Assembly (NCBI GenBank): GCA_025517485.1
Contig: JAOPKB010000008.1
Location: 124,001 to 188,000, forward strand
DNA: 64,000 nucleotides
Source: Natronoglomus mannanivorans
GTDB lineage: Archaea; Halobacteriota; Halobacteria; Halobacteriales; Natrialbaceae
Direction: 5' to 3'
Under the pieces are notes generated by a model that searched no databases, was not told where the DNA came from, and saw only the letters and a list, made by a program, of their open reading frames with translations. Positions 18,613-27,666 of the stretch are shown in pieces. The position numbers and the translations under genes were made by a program. The stretch's first letter is position 1; each line of letters opens with the position of its first letter.

Positions 18613-19437
18613 ATGTCACGTCCAATGATTCAAACCGCCACTGAAACAGAATCGTGCGACAACCGTTCTACTCGACCGGACGAGACCGTACTCCGAGCGA
18701 GTGACCTGAACGTCTACTACGGCGACGATCGGGCACTCCGGAGCATCGATATGGCGATTCCCGAACGAAAGGTGACGGCGCTCATCGGCCCCTCCGGCTG
18801 CGGGAAGTCGACGTTCCTGCGCTCGATCAACCGCATGAACGACTTGATCGACGTCGCCCGCGTCGAGGGCGAACTCTATTTCCACGGGAAGAACGTCTAC
18901 GACGACGACGTCGATCCCGTCGCCTTGCGCCGAAAGATCGGCATGGTCTTCCAGAAACCCAACCCGTTCCCCAAGAGCATCTTCGACAACGTTGCCTACG
19001 GCCTCGAGGTTCAGGGGACGACCGACGACGTTGACATCGACGAGCGGGTCGAACGCGCGTTAAAAAACGCCGCGCTGTGGAACGAAGTCGAGGACCGCCT
19101 CGACGAATCGGGCCTCGAGCTCTCCGGCGGCCAGCAACAGCGACTCTGCATCGCCCGTGCCATCGCCCCGGATCCCGAGGTCATCCTCATGGACGAACCC
19201 GCGAGCGCGCTCGATCCGGTCGCGACTTCGAAAGTCGAGGACCTCATCGAGGAGCTCGCCGAGGAGTACACCGTCGTCATCGTCACCCACAACATGCAGC
19301 AGGCGGCTCGCATCTCGAACAAGACCGCGGTTTTCCTCACCGGCGGTGAACTCGTCGAGTTCGGCGATACGAACGAGATTTTCGAGAATCCCGACCACGA
19401 CCGCGTCGAGGACTACATCACCGGTAAATTCGGCTAA
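18613..19437 (+). CDS. pstB: Phosphate ABC transporter ATPase PstB
   Basis: 274 residues. Walker A is GPSGCGKST, the ABC signature is [14 protein letters not shown], Walker B is [13 protein letters not shown], and the switch histidine is in [11 protein letters not shown] phosphate-family signature ([20 protein letters not shown]) separates it from other ABC ATPases. It powers PstCA at the cytoplasmic face. The fourth gene of the operon, followed 16 nt later by phoU. Confidence 0.96.
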   Translation: MSRPMIQTATETESCDNRSTRPDETVLRASDLNVYYGDDRALRSIDMAIPERKVTALIGPSGCGKSTFLRSINRMNDLIDVARVEGELYFHGKNVYDDDVDPVALRRKIGMVFQKPNPFPKSIFDNVAYGLEVQGTTDDVDIDERVERALKNAALWNEVEDRLDESGLELSGGQQQRLCIARAIAPDPEVILMDEPASALDPVATSKVEDLIEELAEEYTVVIVTHNMQQAARISNKTAVFLTGGELVEFGDTNEIFENPDHDRVEDYITGKFG

Positions 19438-19453
19438 CCAGAGACACAACAAC

Positions 19454-20122
19454 ATGCCACGAAACGAATACCAGCACCAACTCGAGGCGCTGCGAGCGAA
19501 CGTCGTCGCGATGAGCGACCTCGTCTGTGACCGATTCCGACAGGCATTGCGGGCCTTAGAGGAGGGCGACGAAGAACTCGCCGAGATGATCGTCACCGGC
19601 GATCACGAGATTAACCAGCTGTACCTCGAGCTCGAACGGGACTGTATCGACCTGCTGGCGCTCCAGCAACCGGTGGCGGGCGATCTGCGATTTATCGCCG
19701 CCTCGTTCAAGATCATCACCGATCTCGAACGGATCGCGGATCTCGCGACGAACCTGGGTGCGTACGCCCAGCAGGGCGGGCGAGACCGGCGAGAGCGCTA
19801 TCCGAACATCGACGTCACTCAGATCGGAACCGAGACGGTCGAGATGGTCGAGGAAGCGATGGGTGCCTACGAGGCCGACGACGCGGCGCGAACGCACTCC
19901 ATCGACGCCATGGACGACGACATCGACGCGTTGTGCGAGCAGGCCAACGAAGCCGTCGTTCGCGACCTCCTCGAGCGCGATCTCGGCGACGACGATATCT
20001 TCGAGGACGTCTCGCGGACGTTGCTCACGATTCGGGATATCGAACGGGTCGGCGATCACGCAGTGAACATCGCCGCTCGAACGCTCTACATGGTCGAGAA
20101 CGATGACCAACTCATCTACTGA
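19454..20122 (+). CDS. phoU: Phosphate signalling protein PhoU
   Basis: 222 residues from ATG 19454, two PhoU three-helix bundles. The first has LAEMIVTGDHEINQLYLELE and the metal-contacting RFIAASFKIITDLERIADLA. The second has IRDIERVGDHAVNIAARTLYM. PhoU links transporter activity to phosphate-responsive regulation. The next frame starts 20 nt before its stop (20103), so translation is coupled. Confidence 0.94.
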   Translation: MPRNEYQHQLEALRANVVAMSDLVCDRFRQALRALEEGDEELAEMIVTGDHEINQLYLELERDCIDLLALQQPVAGDLRFIAASFKIITDLERIADLATNLGAYAQQGGRDRRERYPNIDVTQIGTETVEMVEEAMGAYEADDAARTHSIDAMDDDIDALCEQANEAVVRDLLERDLGDDDIFEDVSRTLLTIRDIERVGDHAVNIAARTLYMVENDDQLIY

Positions 20123-20294
20123 TAGCGATATTGATGCCGAGACCGAAATCGAGACCGGTACTAACACCATTCCCAACGGCGATCCGTTCGAACGCAAAGT
20201 CCAGCTGCCGGGCGGCTCGACGTTTGCGATCTCGCTGCCGAAAGTGTGGTCCTCGCTGCCGTCATCCGACCAGAAGGACGTCGACGTTCGGTAG
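20103..20294 (+). pseudogene. Truncated AbrB/PhoU-type regulator at end of pst operon
   Basis: 63 residues. The frame starts inside phoU (overlap 20 nt), as the second phoU-like gene of haloarchaeal pst operons does. Residues about 28-51 (FERKVQLPGGSTFAISLPKVW) match the N-terminal AbrB/SpoVT DNA-binding segment of the long PhoU-family regulators, which are normally some 300 or more residues. The frame then stops after KDVDVR, and no PhoU bundles can be found downstream before the next gene at 20530. I read it as a decayed or deleted gene. A functional short DNA-binding protein remains possible. Confidence 0.6.
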
Positions 20295-20529
20295 CTACAG
20301 TACGGTTGCTTGACAATGATCGTTACAGACGTACGTGTGTAAGGGGATGTCTATGTTTGTCAGGGTTCTGGTTCGATACTCGTGACGAACAGAACAGTAA
20401 CTACGGTCCCGAAAACGAAGTGATTCCGATCGTCCGTCAGATCCGGCGACGGTTGTGGTTGCTATCGATTCAGTACGCCTATACGAGACTGGTGCGATTT
20501 TTATATCCGGTTCTCGAAGAGGGCGGCAC

Positions 20530-21018
20530 ATGTACAAGTTCGGGCATTTCGGGGCCGCCCTGCTCGTGTATGCCCCGCTCGGGGCCACCGTATCCGTCGT
20601 GGGAGACGGGACGCTCGCAGTAATTGGGGCCGTCGTTTGTGTTTCCCTCTCGACGGTTCCCGACTGCGATCAGTACCTCCCCGGGACCGAACACCGAGGG
20701 GCGACTCACACAGTCCTCTTCGGACTCCTCGTGGGAACACTCCTTGCAGCAATCGCGACTCTCGTCGGTAACTACTCGGCTTTCACTGTCGATAGGGCGA
20801 CCGCTGCGTTCGTATTCGTCGTCGGAACCCTCTCGATCTACTCGCACCTTCTCGCCGATGTCATCACGCCGATGGGAATCCGACCGTTCCGTCCACTTTC
20901 GGACCGCCACTACACGCTTTCACTCACTCGAGCCGCGAATCCGACTGCGAACTACCTCCTGTTACTCGTTGGCCTCGGCGTAACTGCGGTGATTACGATC
21001 GTCGTTTCCATCGGATGA
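20530..21018 (+). CDS. Membrane-bound metal-dependent hydrolase, YdjM-like
   Basis: 162 residues from ATG 20530. A TATA-like TTTTATATC lies just upstream. Motifs typical of the DUF457/YdjM family are visible: FGHFGAALLVYAP, STVPDCDQYLPGTEHRGATHT with the conserved Asp, His and Arg/His, and SHLLADVITPMGIRPFRP. Four hydrophobic helices hold it in the membrane. Members are proposed metal-dependent hydrolases of unknown substrate. A paralogue is at 53700. Confidence 0.85.
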   Translation: MYKFGHFGAALLVYAPLGATVSVVGDGTLAVIGAVVCVSLSTVPDCDQYLPGTEHRGATHTVLFGLLVGTLLAAIATLVGNYSAFTVDRATAAFVFVVGTLSIYSHLLADVITPMGIRPFRPLSDRHYTLSLTRAANPTANYLLLLVGLGVTAVITIVVSIG

Positions 21019-21121
21019 TGGATCACCACCGTTTGTTACACGTGTCGATTCGGTGCGGCCGAACGATCGACGGCGTAATCGAGTGAGCGGTGAGCGTCTC
21101 GCTTCGGGTCGGCCGGACGGA

Positions 21122-21166
21122 CCACGACGAAGTACCCGTCGTGAACGGCGAGACTTTGGTTTTTTC
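21122..21166 (+). terminator. Possible hairpin plus T-run terminator
   Basis: ACGACG (21124-21129) and CGTCGT (21137-21142) form a short hairpin with a 7-nt loop. A run of six T follows at 21160-21165. It lies about 100 nt downstream of the hydrolase gene. Archaeal termination needs mainly the T-run, so the hairpin may be incidental. Confidence 0.35.
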
Positions 21167-21264
21167 GTCCTATACTCTCTCTCTCTCGTCCAAGGCTACT
21201 CGACACCGGACGGTTTGATAGAGAACCGAAACGAACGAAAGGGTACGTGACGACGCTGTAACAA

Positions 21265-21660
21265 ATGTCGATCTCGACTCACTTTTCGTCGACTCATCAC
21301 TCGATGGGTGTCGCCCTCGCCGTCGGAGCGGGATACACGCTCGGGATGTATGCACTCGCCGCACTCGGCGGTTACCAGTTCGACGCGTCGTCGACCCCGC
21401 AGTTGCTGTTCTACGTCGTCTGGATCACTGGCGGGCAACTCCTGCTCGGGAGCCTCCCGACGTACCTCTTGGTCCGATACGGCTATCTCTCCCCGTTCGT
21501 GCTGTTCGTCGGCATCGCCGGCTACGCGGTGTCCGTCGAACTGTCTGGCAGTGCGGATAGCTCGCTCGCGATTTACGGAATGTTCTGGATACTCCCCGTC
21601 GGATCGATCCTTGCAGTCTCCGGAATCGAACACGTCGCTCGAGCAATCGTCCTCGAATAG
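21265..21660 (+). CDS. Small membrane protein, unknown function
   Basis: 131 residues with four hydrophobic segments (GVALAVGAGYTLGMYALAAL, LLFYVVWITGGQLLLGSL, PFVLFVGIAGYAVSV and IYGMFWILPVGSILAVSG). The N-terminus is Ser/His-rich (MSISTHFSSTHHS). No family is recognised. It lies alone between the YdjM-like gene and the arsenic module. Confidence 0.7.
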   Translation: MSISTHFSSTHHSMGVALAVGAGYTLGMYALAALGGYQFDASSTPQLLFYVVWITGGQLLLGSLPTYLLVRYGYLSPFVLFVGIAGYAVSVELSGSADSSLAIYGMFWILPVGSILAVSGIEHVARAIVLE

Positions 21661-21856
21661 CCCTCACGGCGTGTAGTGGGTTCTCAGCGAAAGACGCGGG
21701 TTCCTCGAGCGTCTTCACAACGTTACTGGTCACACATACATTTTCCATCGATATATCGTCAGAAGACCGAGGCGCACGTCCTCGACTCCCCGACCTACGA
21801 TTCCGGACGATCGCTCGTCGGAACGCTTATTTGAGCGAACGCACAACTACCGGGCA

Positions 21857-22246
21857 GTGTCAGAAACAGCCGATCGACTCCGCCGCTATCTCGAGGACGA
21901 GCTCGGCGAGTGTCGAAACGAGGACCTTCAGGAGCGACTCGCGGAACTCGACGATCTCGAGACGGTACTCCACGAAGACGTTATTTCGGAGGACGTACAG
22001 ACGCTCTCGGCGCTCGGTAACGAGACGCGGTATCGACTCGTCCGCCTGTTAGTCGAAGCGGACGACGAACTGTGCGTCTGTGAAATCACGCCGCTCGTCG
22101 CGGTCAGCGACAGTGCCGTCAGCCACGCGCTCTCGGCTCTCGTCGACGCCGGCCTCGTGACGAAACGAAAGGACGGCCGGTGGCGGAAGTATCGAGCGAC
22201 GACTCGAGCGAGCACCCTCCTCACTGTTCTCGACGGCTCGCGGTGA
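21857..22246 (+). CDS. ArsR-family repressor of the arsenic module
   Basis: 129 residues from GTG 21857. An N-terminal helical part of about 45 residues precedes an ArsR winged helix: LSALGNETRYRLVRLLVEA, DELCVCEITPLVAVSDSAVS, HALSALVDAGLVTKRKDGRW. The ELCVCE segment is the classical metal-sensing cysteine pair of ArsR/SmtB repressors, at the start of the recognition region. It lies about 100 nt upstream of the efflux and reductase genes on the same strand, which supports arsenite sensing. Confidence 0.88.
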   Translation: MSETADRLRRYLEDELGECRNEDLQERLAELDDLETVLHEDVISEDVQTLSALGNETRYRLVRLLVEADDELCVCEITPLVAVSDSAVSHALSALVDAGLVTKRKDGRWRKYRATTRASTLLTVLDGSR

Positions 22247-22351
22247 CTCCGTCACCGCTGTCCCCGTAGTTCTCGCCTAGATACTGACGTCTCTGATCGG
22301 GACGATTGCCGGATAATCAGGTTTATGTATGAGCAGTTGTTCAAATGAGTC

Positions 22352-22573
22352 ATGGATCAATCGACGCTGGAGAATCGGATCGGGATACCCGAATCCGCCA
22401 CCAGCGAGTCGAACGGCAGTGCTCGACTCGGCACTGGGCGTACCCGATCACGCGACGATCGTCGGAACGTGGTGACATTTCGACGACCGACTGACCACGA
22501 TCCTCGCTCCGTTCTCGGGGAGACGCCGCCTCGAACGCGATCGGAAGCCGTTGAACGGGTGTTCATACGATGA
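22352..22573 (+). CDS. Small hypothetical protein between arsR and arsenite pump
   Basis: 73 residues, Arg/Ser/Thr-rich, no recognised domain. ATG 22352 is preceded by GGTTTATG about 30 nt upstream, which could be its TATA box. The stop overlaps the pump gene start by 4 nt (ATGA), a sign of translational coupling. The composition is less acidic than that of its neighbours, so it may be a chance frame or a leader. It is reported because its position fits an operon gene. Confidence 0.4.
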   Translation: MDQSTLENRIGIPESATSESNGSARLGTGRTRSRDDRRNVVTFRRPTDHDPRSVLGETPPRTRSEAVERVFIR

Positions 22574-23742
22574 GCGATCACGACCACGGACCGGACTGTG
22601 ACTGTCCGAACTGTGGCGACCCGCGATCGATGGACTTCCTCGACAAGTACCTGACCGTCTGGATCTTCGCCGCGATGGCCGTCGGCGTCGGACTGGGTTA
22701 CGTCGCACCGTCGGTCGTCGATCCGATTCGAGAGTACTACCTCGTCGAGATCGGCCTGATCGCCATGATGTACCCGCCGTTGGCGAAGGTCAACTACGGG
22801 CAACTGCCGCGGGTGTTCAGCCAGTGGCGCGTCCTCAGTCTCAGCCTGCTCCAGAACTGGCTCATCGGCCCGACACTCATGTTCGCGCTGGCGGTGATCT
22901 TCTTCAGCGGCGCCGTCCCGTGGTTCCCCGCCCGTCCCGAGTACTTCCTCGGATTGATCTTCATCGGGATGGCCCGCTGTATCGCGATGGTGCTGGTCTG
23001 GAACGACCTCGCCGACGGCTCGAGCGAGTACGCGGCCGGCCTGGTCGCGTTCAACAGCGTCTTCCAGATCGTCACCTACGGGGTGTACATCTGGTTCTTC
23101 GCGCTCGTCCTCCCGCCGATCCTCGGACTGGACGCGATGGTCGCCGGCATCGACGCGTTCGACATCACCATCGCACAGGTGTTCTGGGCGATCGCGATCT
23201 TCCTCGGGATCCCCTTCGCTGGCGGCATCCTCACCCGCTTCGGTGGGGTCAGAGCCAGGGGCGAGGAGTGGTACGAGGAGACGTTCGTCCCGACGATCAG
23301 TCCCATCACGCTGCTGGCCTTGCTGTTTACCGTGATCGTCATGTTCGCCACGCAGGGTGACAACATCGTCGCCCGGCCGACCGACGTCCTGTGGCTCGCG
23401 GTGCCGCTGACGATCTACTTCGTCGTGATGTTCCTCGTGAGTTTCGCGATGGGACGGGGCATCGGCGCGGATTACTCGACGACGACCGCGATCGGCTTCA
23501 CCGCCGCGTCGAACAACTTCGAACTCGCGATCGCCGTCGCCGTCGCCGTCTTCGGTGTCGGTTCCGGCGTCGCGTTCGCGACCGTCGTCGGCCCGCTGAT
23601 CGAGGTTCCCGTCTTGCTCGCACTCGTCCACGTCGCCATCTACTTCCAGGAGCGGTTCGATTGGGCCGGCTACGAGACCGGCCGCCTCGAGGACGTCGCG
23701 CCGATCGATACCGAACCCCCCGATCCCAGCACTGACGACTGA
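22570..23742 (+). CDS. Acr3-type arsenite efflux permease
   Basis: 390 residues and ten predicted helices, the size of the Acr3 family (BART superfamily). After a Cys/His-rich start (HDHGPDCDCPNCGDP) come FLDKYLTVWIFAAMAVGVG, MMYPPLAKVNYGQLP and the typical FIGMARCIAMVLVWNDLADG, containing the conserved cysteine for arsenite. TAASNNFELAIAVAVAVFG near the end is also characteristic. It exports arsenite from the cell. It follows arsR and precedes arsC on the same strand. Confidence 0.94.
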   Translation: MSDHDHGPDCDCPNCGDPRSMDFLDKYLTVWIFAAMAVGVGLGYVAPSVVDPIREYYLVEIGLIAMMYPPLAKVNYGQLPRVFSQWRVLSLSLLQNWLIGPTLMFALAVIFFSGAVPWFPARPEYFLGLIFIGMARCIAMVLVWNDLADGSSEYAAGLVAFNSVFQIVTYGVYIWFFALVLPPILGLDAMVAGIDAFDITIAQVFWAIAIFLGIPFAGGILTRFGGVRARGEEWYEETFVPTISPITLLALLFTVIVMFATQGDNIVARPTDVLWLAVPLTIYFVVMFLVSFAMGRGIGADYSTTTAIGFTAASNNFELAIAVAVAVFGVGSGVAFATVVGPLIEVPVLLALVHVAIYFQERFDWAGYETGRLEDVAPIDTEPPDPSTDD

Positions 23743-23803
23743 TCCGCGATCCAGAACGGAGATTCGACTGACACGGACGTAGACACAGATACAGACACAA
23801 ACC

Positions 23804-24250
23804 ATGACAACTGACTCAACTTCACCCGATCCGATTCGTCTCGCCTTCGTGTGCGTACAGAACGCCGGCCGATCCCAGATGTCCACCGCGTTCGCAGAGC
23901 GCGAGCGGGAACGACGCGACCTCGAGACCGACGTCGAAATCCTGACCGGCGGCACGCAGCCCGCCGACCAGGTTCACGAGGGCGTCGTCGACGCGATGGA
24001 CGACGCCGGAGTCGACCTCTCGGGGCGTATCCCTCGGAAGATCACGACCGAAGAACTCCGATCCTGCGATTACGTCGCGACGATGGGCTGTTCGACGCTG
24101 GACGTCGACGAAGTCGAAGACGACGTCGACATCCGTGACTGGGCGCTCGAGGATCCCGACGGAAAGTCGTTCGAGCGAGTCCGTGCGATCCGTGACGAGA
24201 TCGAACGGAACGTCGTCGCCCTGTTCGACGAGGTCGAACGGCGGGCGTAG
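23804..24250 (+). CDS. arsC: Arsenate reductase, low-Mr phosphatase type
   Basis: 148 residues. The P-loop CVQNAGRSQMS (C-x5-R, near residue 16) is that of arsenate reductases and low-molecular-weight tyrosine phosphatases. The later segments ATMGCSTLDV and DWALEDPDGKS give the second cysteine and the Asp-Pro catalytic pair. It reduces arsenate to arsenite, which the adjacent pump exports. It lies 61 nt downstream of the pump and is probably co-transcribed. Confidence 0.9.
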   Translation: MTTDSTSPDPIRLAFVCVQNAGRSQMSTAFAERERERRDLETDVEILTGGTQPADQVHEGVVDAMDDAGVDLSGRIPRKITTEELRSCDYVATMGCSTLDVDEVEDDVDIRDWALEDPDGKSFERVRAIRDEIERNVVALFDEVERRA

Positions 24251-25131
24251 CCCCACGCGGGAACGTAGCGTCTGATCGGGACGCCCTCTCGTACTCGAGT
24301 CCCCTCGATCAGCGGGACCTCATTCACCTATTGCACAATTTGCACCTATTGGACCTATCACGACTATTGTACCGGTAGTAGCCGAACGAACACCGCGGTC
24401 GACGCCGAATCGCTCTTCCCTGAGTCTCAGATCTCTTCGAGTGCGAGCTCTCACCGCAGCAGTCCTCTCTCGAGGAACGTGTGTGTCGCCGTCTGCGAAC
24501 CCGACCCAACTCGAGGCAGTCGCCCAACGGCGGTAAGGTCCGCAGTCGCTTTTCGGTGTCGGATCCGATCTCGAACCGACGTGTGAGAACAGCAGGGGTG
24601 GTATCGAAACCGCGCACGACCACACGCTCGGTGGTGTGCAGTACGCTCGACGATGCAGAAGCGTCCGCGAGGTCGCTGCTCCGACGGGATGCCTCGAGAC
24701 TCGTTCGGTGCGGTCCTCATCCCGCCGAGTGCAGTAATCGAGGATGATTGTGTTCGAATCGCCGTTGACCATCCACAGATCGACATCTTCCTTCACCTGA
24801 AGACGGGGAATCCCAAGCGGTGGGATATGAGGAGTTGCAGCCTGCCGTGTGACAGCCGATTTCTGCCGTCAGTACTCCCTTACACAGGAACTCGAGTGAC
24901 GACTGAGTATCTGATCGTCTCCCGTTTCGACGAGTTCTGTTACACGCGTATCGTTGTAACGGATGCAGAGACGGGTCTCGAATCCTGCCGTGTCCGACGA
25001 GAAACCTCTCGAGCCGTGGTTTGGTCGACGGGCACTCCCTCGGTTCGAGCCGTCCACACCCAGCAACGAATCGGTTTCGTCTTCACTTTCGATTCGAAAG
25101 GCACTTTTGTCGGCTCACGACACTCATCTCC
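24251..25131. other. Long gene-free stretch with a second 9-bp array
   Basis: About 880 bases without a supportable gene; the open frames here lack family patterns and start codon context. It contains the array at 24326-24370 and a GTTACA/TGTAAC inverted repeat (24939-24944 and 24955-24960). It may be decayed sequence. Confidence 0.5.
24326..24370 (-). repeat. Degenerate 5 x 9-bp tandem array, second copy
   Basis: Read on the reverse strand: ACAATAGTC, GTGATAGGT, CCAATAGGT, GCAAATTGT, GCAATAGGT. The unit NNAATAGGT is shared with the array at 14310-14354, also five units, also in a gene-free stretch. Confidence 0.6.
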
Positions 25132-26475
25132 GTGAACGACGACCGACCACAGTTCTGGGCGCTCTATTTGACGCGGTTTGCGGAAGGATTCGGCTTCATC
25201 ACTCTCATTACACTCCTTCCCTACTACATCAACGAACTCGATCCCAGCGGGACGACCGTTCTCGGTGTGACGATCAGCGCAGGGTTCATCATCGGGATGT
25301 ACACGTCCGGGTTCACGATCGCACAAACCTTCGCCGTGATCCCCCTCGCGTGGGCCGGCGATCGCTTCGACAAGCGAACCGTCCTGTTGATCGTCGTCGG
25401 CCTCGGCGCCGTCGTCTACGCGCTCTTCCCGATCGTCGACTCGAGTGCGTCGTTCATCCTCATTCGGGCGCTGCAGGGGATCGCGGTCACCGGGACGGGA
25501 CTGATGACGCTCTCACTAGTCGGCCAGATCGCCAAGACCGGTACGCGTGCGAATTACATCGGGAAGGCCAACGCCGCGAGTTTCTCCGCCTCGATCTTCG
25601 GCAGCCTCGGTGCCGGTGCCCTCTACGAGGTGTTCGGCTTCGGTCCGATCTTCACGATCATCGTCTGTATCATGGTCGTCGCCTGGCTCGGCACGTTTCG
25701 ATACCTCGAGGCCGACGAGACCCGCGTCGAGGGGTTTCCGTTCAGCGATCTCGCACTCAACCGGAAGATCCTGACGCTGTCCAGTTTCCGGTTCCAGTAC
25801 GCGTTTTCAGTGACTCTCGTGCGGACGTGGGTGCCGATCTTCGCGGGCACTGCGGTTTACGGCGGACTCGCCTACGGCGGCCTCGCGGTCGCACTCACCG
25901 TCACCGCCGAGAAATTCACCAACATGTGCTGTCAGCCCTTCACCGGCCGCCTCTCGGACGGCTACGGCCGCGCGCTGTTCGTCTTCGCCGGCGGCGGTGC
26001 CTACGGGCTGGTCGCGTTGCTCGTCCCGTTCTCACCGGCGATCGGAACCGCGCTGGGCGCGCCGTCCTCGATCGTGATCGGCGTCCCTGGTTTCCTCGCC
26101 GGAGCCAGCGCTCCGTTCGTCGAGACGATCCCCCAGCAGATTTCCGTGTTCGGCGACGTCTCACCCGCGTTCGTTCCCCTCGTCGCACTCTCGGGACTGC
26201 TCGGCGTCGCCGACAGCTTCCGCGAGCCCGCGAGTATGGCGCTGTTCGCCGACGAGGGGACCGAAGACGGCGGTGTCGCCTCGAGTTTCGGGATCCGAGA
26301 ACTCGTCTGGCGGCCGGGCAGCGTGATCGCGCCGTTGCTGGGCGGCTGGTTGATGACTGAAGTGAGCATGGCTTCCGTCTTCTACCTCGGCGGTGCGTTC
26401 GCGTTGACGGGCGTCGGGACCTTCCTCGTGATCCTCGTCTGGTTCCACGGGACGCGGGCGCTCGTCGAGTGGTAG
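25132..26475 (+). CDS. Major facilitator superfamily transporter
   Basis: 447 residues from GTG 25132; the longer upstream frame is hydrophilic and not part of the family. About twelve helices: the first is FWALYLTRFAEGFGFITLIT, and the MFS loop between helices 2 and 3 reads WAGDRFDKR. A long loop with DETRVEGFPFSDL divides the halves. The substrate is not clear from sequence. It lies about 880 nt downstream of arsC, so a link with arsenic is possible but weak. Confidence 0.87.
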   Translation: MNDDRPQFWALYLTRFAEGFGFITLITLLPYYINELDPSGTTVLGVTISAGFIIGMYTSGFTIAQTFAVIPLAWAGDRFDKRTVLLIVVGLGAVVYALFPIVDSSASFILIRALQGIAVTGTGLMTLSLVGQIAKTGTRANYIGKANAASFSASIFGSLGAGALYEVFGFGPIFTIIVCIMVVAWLGTFRYLEADETRVEGFPFSDLALNRKILTLSSFRFQYAFSVTLVRTWVPIFAGTAVYGGLAYGGLAVALTVTAEKFTNMCCQPFTGRLSDGYGRALFVFAGGGAYGLVALLVPFSPAIGTALGAPSSIVIGVPGFLAGASAPFVETIPQQISVFGDVSPAFVPLVALSGLLGVADSFREPASMALFADEGTEDGGVASSFGIRELVWRPGSVIAPLLGGWLMTEVSMASVFYLGGAFALTGVGTFLVILVWFHGTRALVEW

Positions 26476-26555
26476 ATTGTCCACCCTCTAGATCACACAC
26501 GACATTCCAGTTTGGCTGCGCATTTCGTTATATATACTTGCTTCCTCTCTCTGCT

Positions 26556-26705
26556 ATGGAATCGGATTCGACAACCAAAGCCGCTGGCGTCTGTGAGGAC
26601 TGTGGGAAGGCGTACGCCGTCTTCCAGTCGGAAGACGGTAACGTGCTTCCGATCGGTTCTCGAGAGGGCTGTCCCTGTGGTGGAACGACGTTTCACGTCC
26701 TGTAG
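26556..26705 (+). CDS. Small zinc-binding protein
   Basis: 49 residues. CEDCGKAY followed by GCPCGGTTF gives a four-cysteine zinc ribbon of the kind common in haloarchaeal small proteins. The TATA box TATATATA (about 26529-26536) lies about 23 nt before the ATG, supporting a leaderless gene. The target is unknown. Such proteins can act as regulators or chaperones. Confidence 0.8.
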   Translation: MESDSTTKAAGVCEDCGKAYAVFQSEDGNVLPIGSREGCPCGGTTFHVL

Positions 26706-26758
26706 CACGCGCCAGTGGACGAGTACGGCTGGTATCGACCTTCGGACTCGACTACGAA

Positions 26759-27568
26759 TCACCGATCACCGAACTCCTCGGGCCAGGATTCGAGTGATGC
26801 CCTCGCGGCGCCGGTCGTACTGCCGACGTGGAGGATCTGATAGCCATCGTCGATTTTTCGGGCGACGTCGTCCTCGCCGAATCCGAGCCCGCCGACGACC
26901 ACGTCCTCGTCTCGAGCCGCCGATACCGCCGTCTCGACGGCCTCCTGCACGTCGGGGTGGTCGACCTCGCCCGGTGCGCCGACGGAGACGGAGAGGTCGA
27001 GCGGTCCGAGGAAGACGAAGTCCAGTTCCGGGACGGCGAGGATGTCGTCGATCGCCTCGACCGCCGTCGGCTCCTCGATCGTGACGCCGATCATCGGTTC
27101 GCGGTCCTCGACGGCCGCGTAGTCGTCGGCCTGACCCCACCGACTCGCTCGCGGGTTGGCCAGACCGCGGCCGCCGGGTTCGCCGTCGTAGGTGAAGTGA
27201 GCGGCCTCGACCGCGCGGCGAACCTGCTCGGCCGTCTCGACGCGCGAGACGAAGAGGTTCCGCACGCCCGTATCGAGCGCCTTGTGGATCGTCGCCGGAT
27301 CCGGAGACGGGATGCGGACGAGGAGTTCGGTGCCGACGGCGTCGGCCGCGCGGAGCAGGTTCCCGAGCGCCTCGGCGTCGGTCGGTGCCGGACCGGCGTG
27401 CTCGAGGTCGTGCCAGACGAAGTCGAACCCGAGGTCGCCGTATATCTCGACCATCGCCGGACTGTAGAGGTCGTCGAGGACGCCGAGGGCGACGCCGCCG
27501 TCTTCGACGGTCGATCGCAGGCTGTTCCGTCTCGAGGGGTGCTCGTCGTCGGGATTCGGATCGGGCAT
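26759..27568 (-). CDS. HpcH/HpaI family aldolase
   Basis: 269 residues. This is the class II (metal-dependent) 2-keto-3-deoxy-sugar-acid aldolase fold. Landmarks are FDFVWHDLEHAG (catalytic His), LLVRIPSPDP (substrate Arg), GVTIEEPTAVEAIDDIL (metal Glu) and VFLGPLDLSVSVG (metal Asp). It cleaves 2-oxo-acid aldols to pyruvate or glyoxylate plus aldehyde. It lies downstream of hutI on the same strand with a 98-nt gap, which is unusual company for hut genes. It may be independent. Confidence 0.9.
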   Translation of the reverse strand: MPDPNPDDEHPSRRNSLRSTVEDGGVALGVLDDLYSPAMVEIYGDLGFDFVWHDLEHAGPAPTDAEALGNLLRAADAVGTELLVRIPSPDPATIHKALDTGVRNLFVSRVETAEQVRRAVEAAHFTYDGEPGGRGLANPRASRWGQADDYAAVEDREPMIGVTIEEPTAVEAIDDILAVPELDFVFLGPLDLSVSVGAPGEVDHPDVQEAVETAVSAARDEDVVVGGLGFGEDDVARKIDDGYQILHVGSTTGAARASLESWPEEFGDR

Positions 27569-27666
27569 AGCAAACGCTCTACACCGGTACAGTGGTTAAC
27601 TCTGGGGGGCACTTACGCTGGGGTCCGGTCCCGAGTCGGGCCCGGGGACACCTCGAGCGTTCCCTC

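Noticed and set aside
22357..23955. Long leftward frame opposite the Acr3 gene
   Set aside because: Asp/Glu/Arg/His-rich translation with no fold pattern, exactly complementary to a clear permease gene; an effect of high GC codon use.
24320..24796. Leftward frame ending in Ile-Gly repeats
   Set aside because: The repeat is DNA-level (9-bp array); the rest has no coding character.
24963..26360. Long rightward frame overlapping the MFS gene
   Set aside because: Extremely Arg-rich and in another frame of an obvious transporter.
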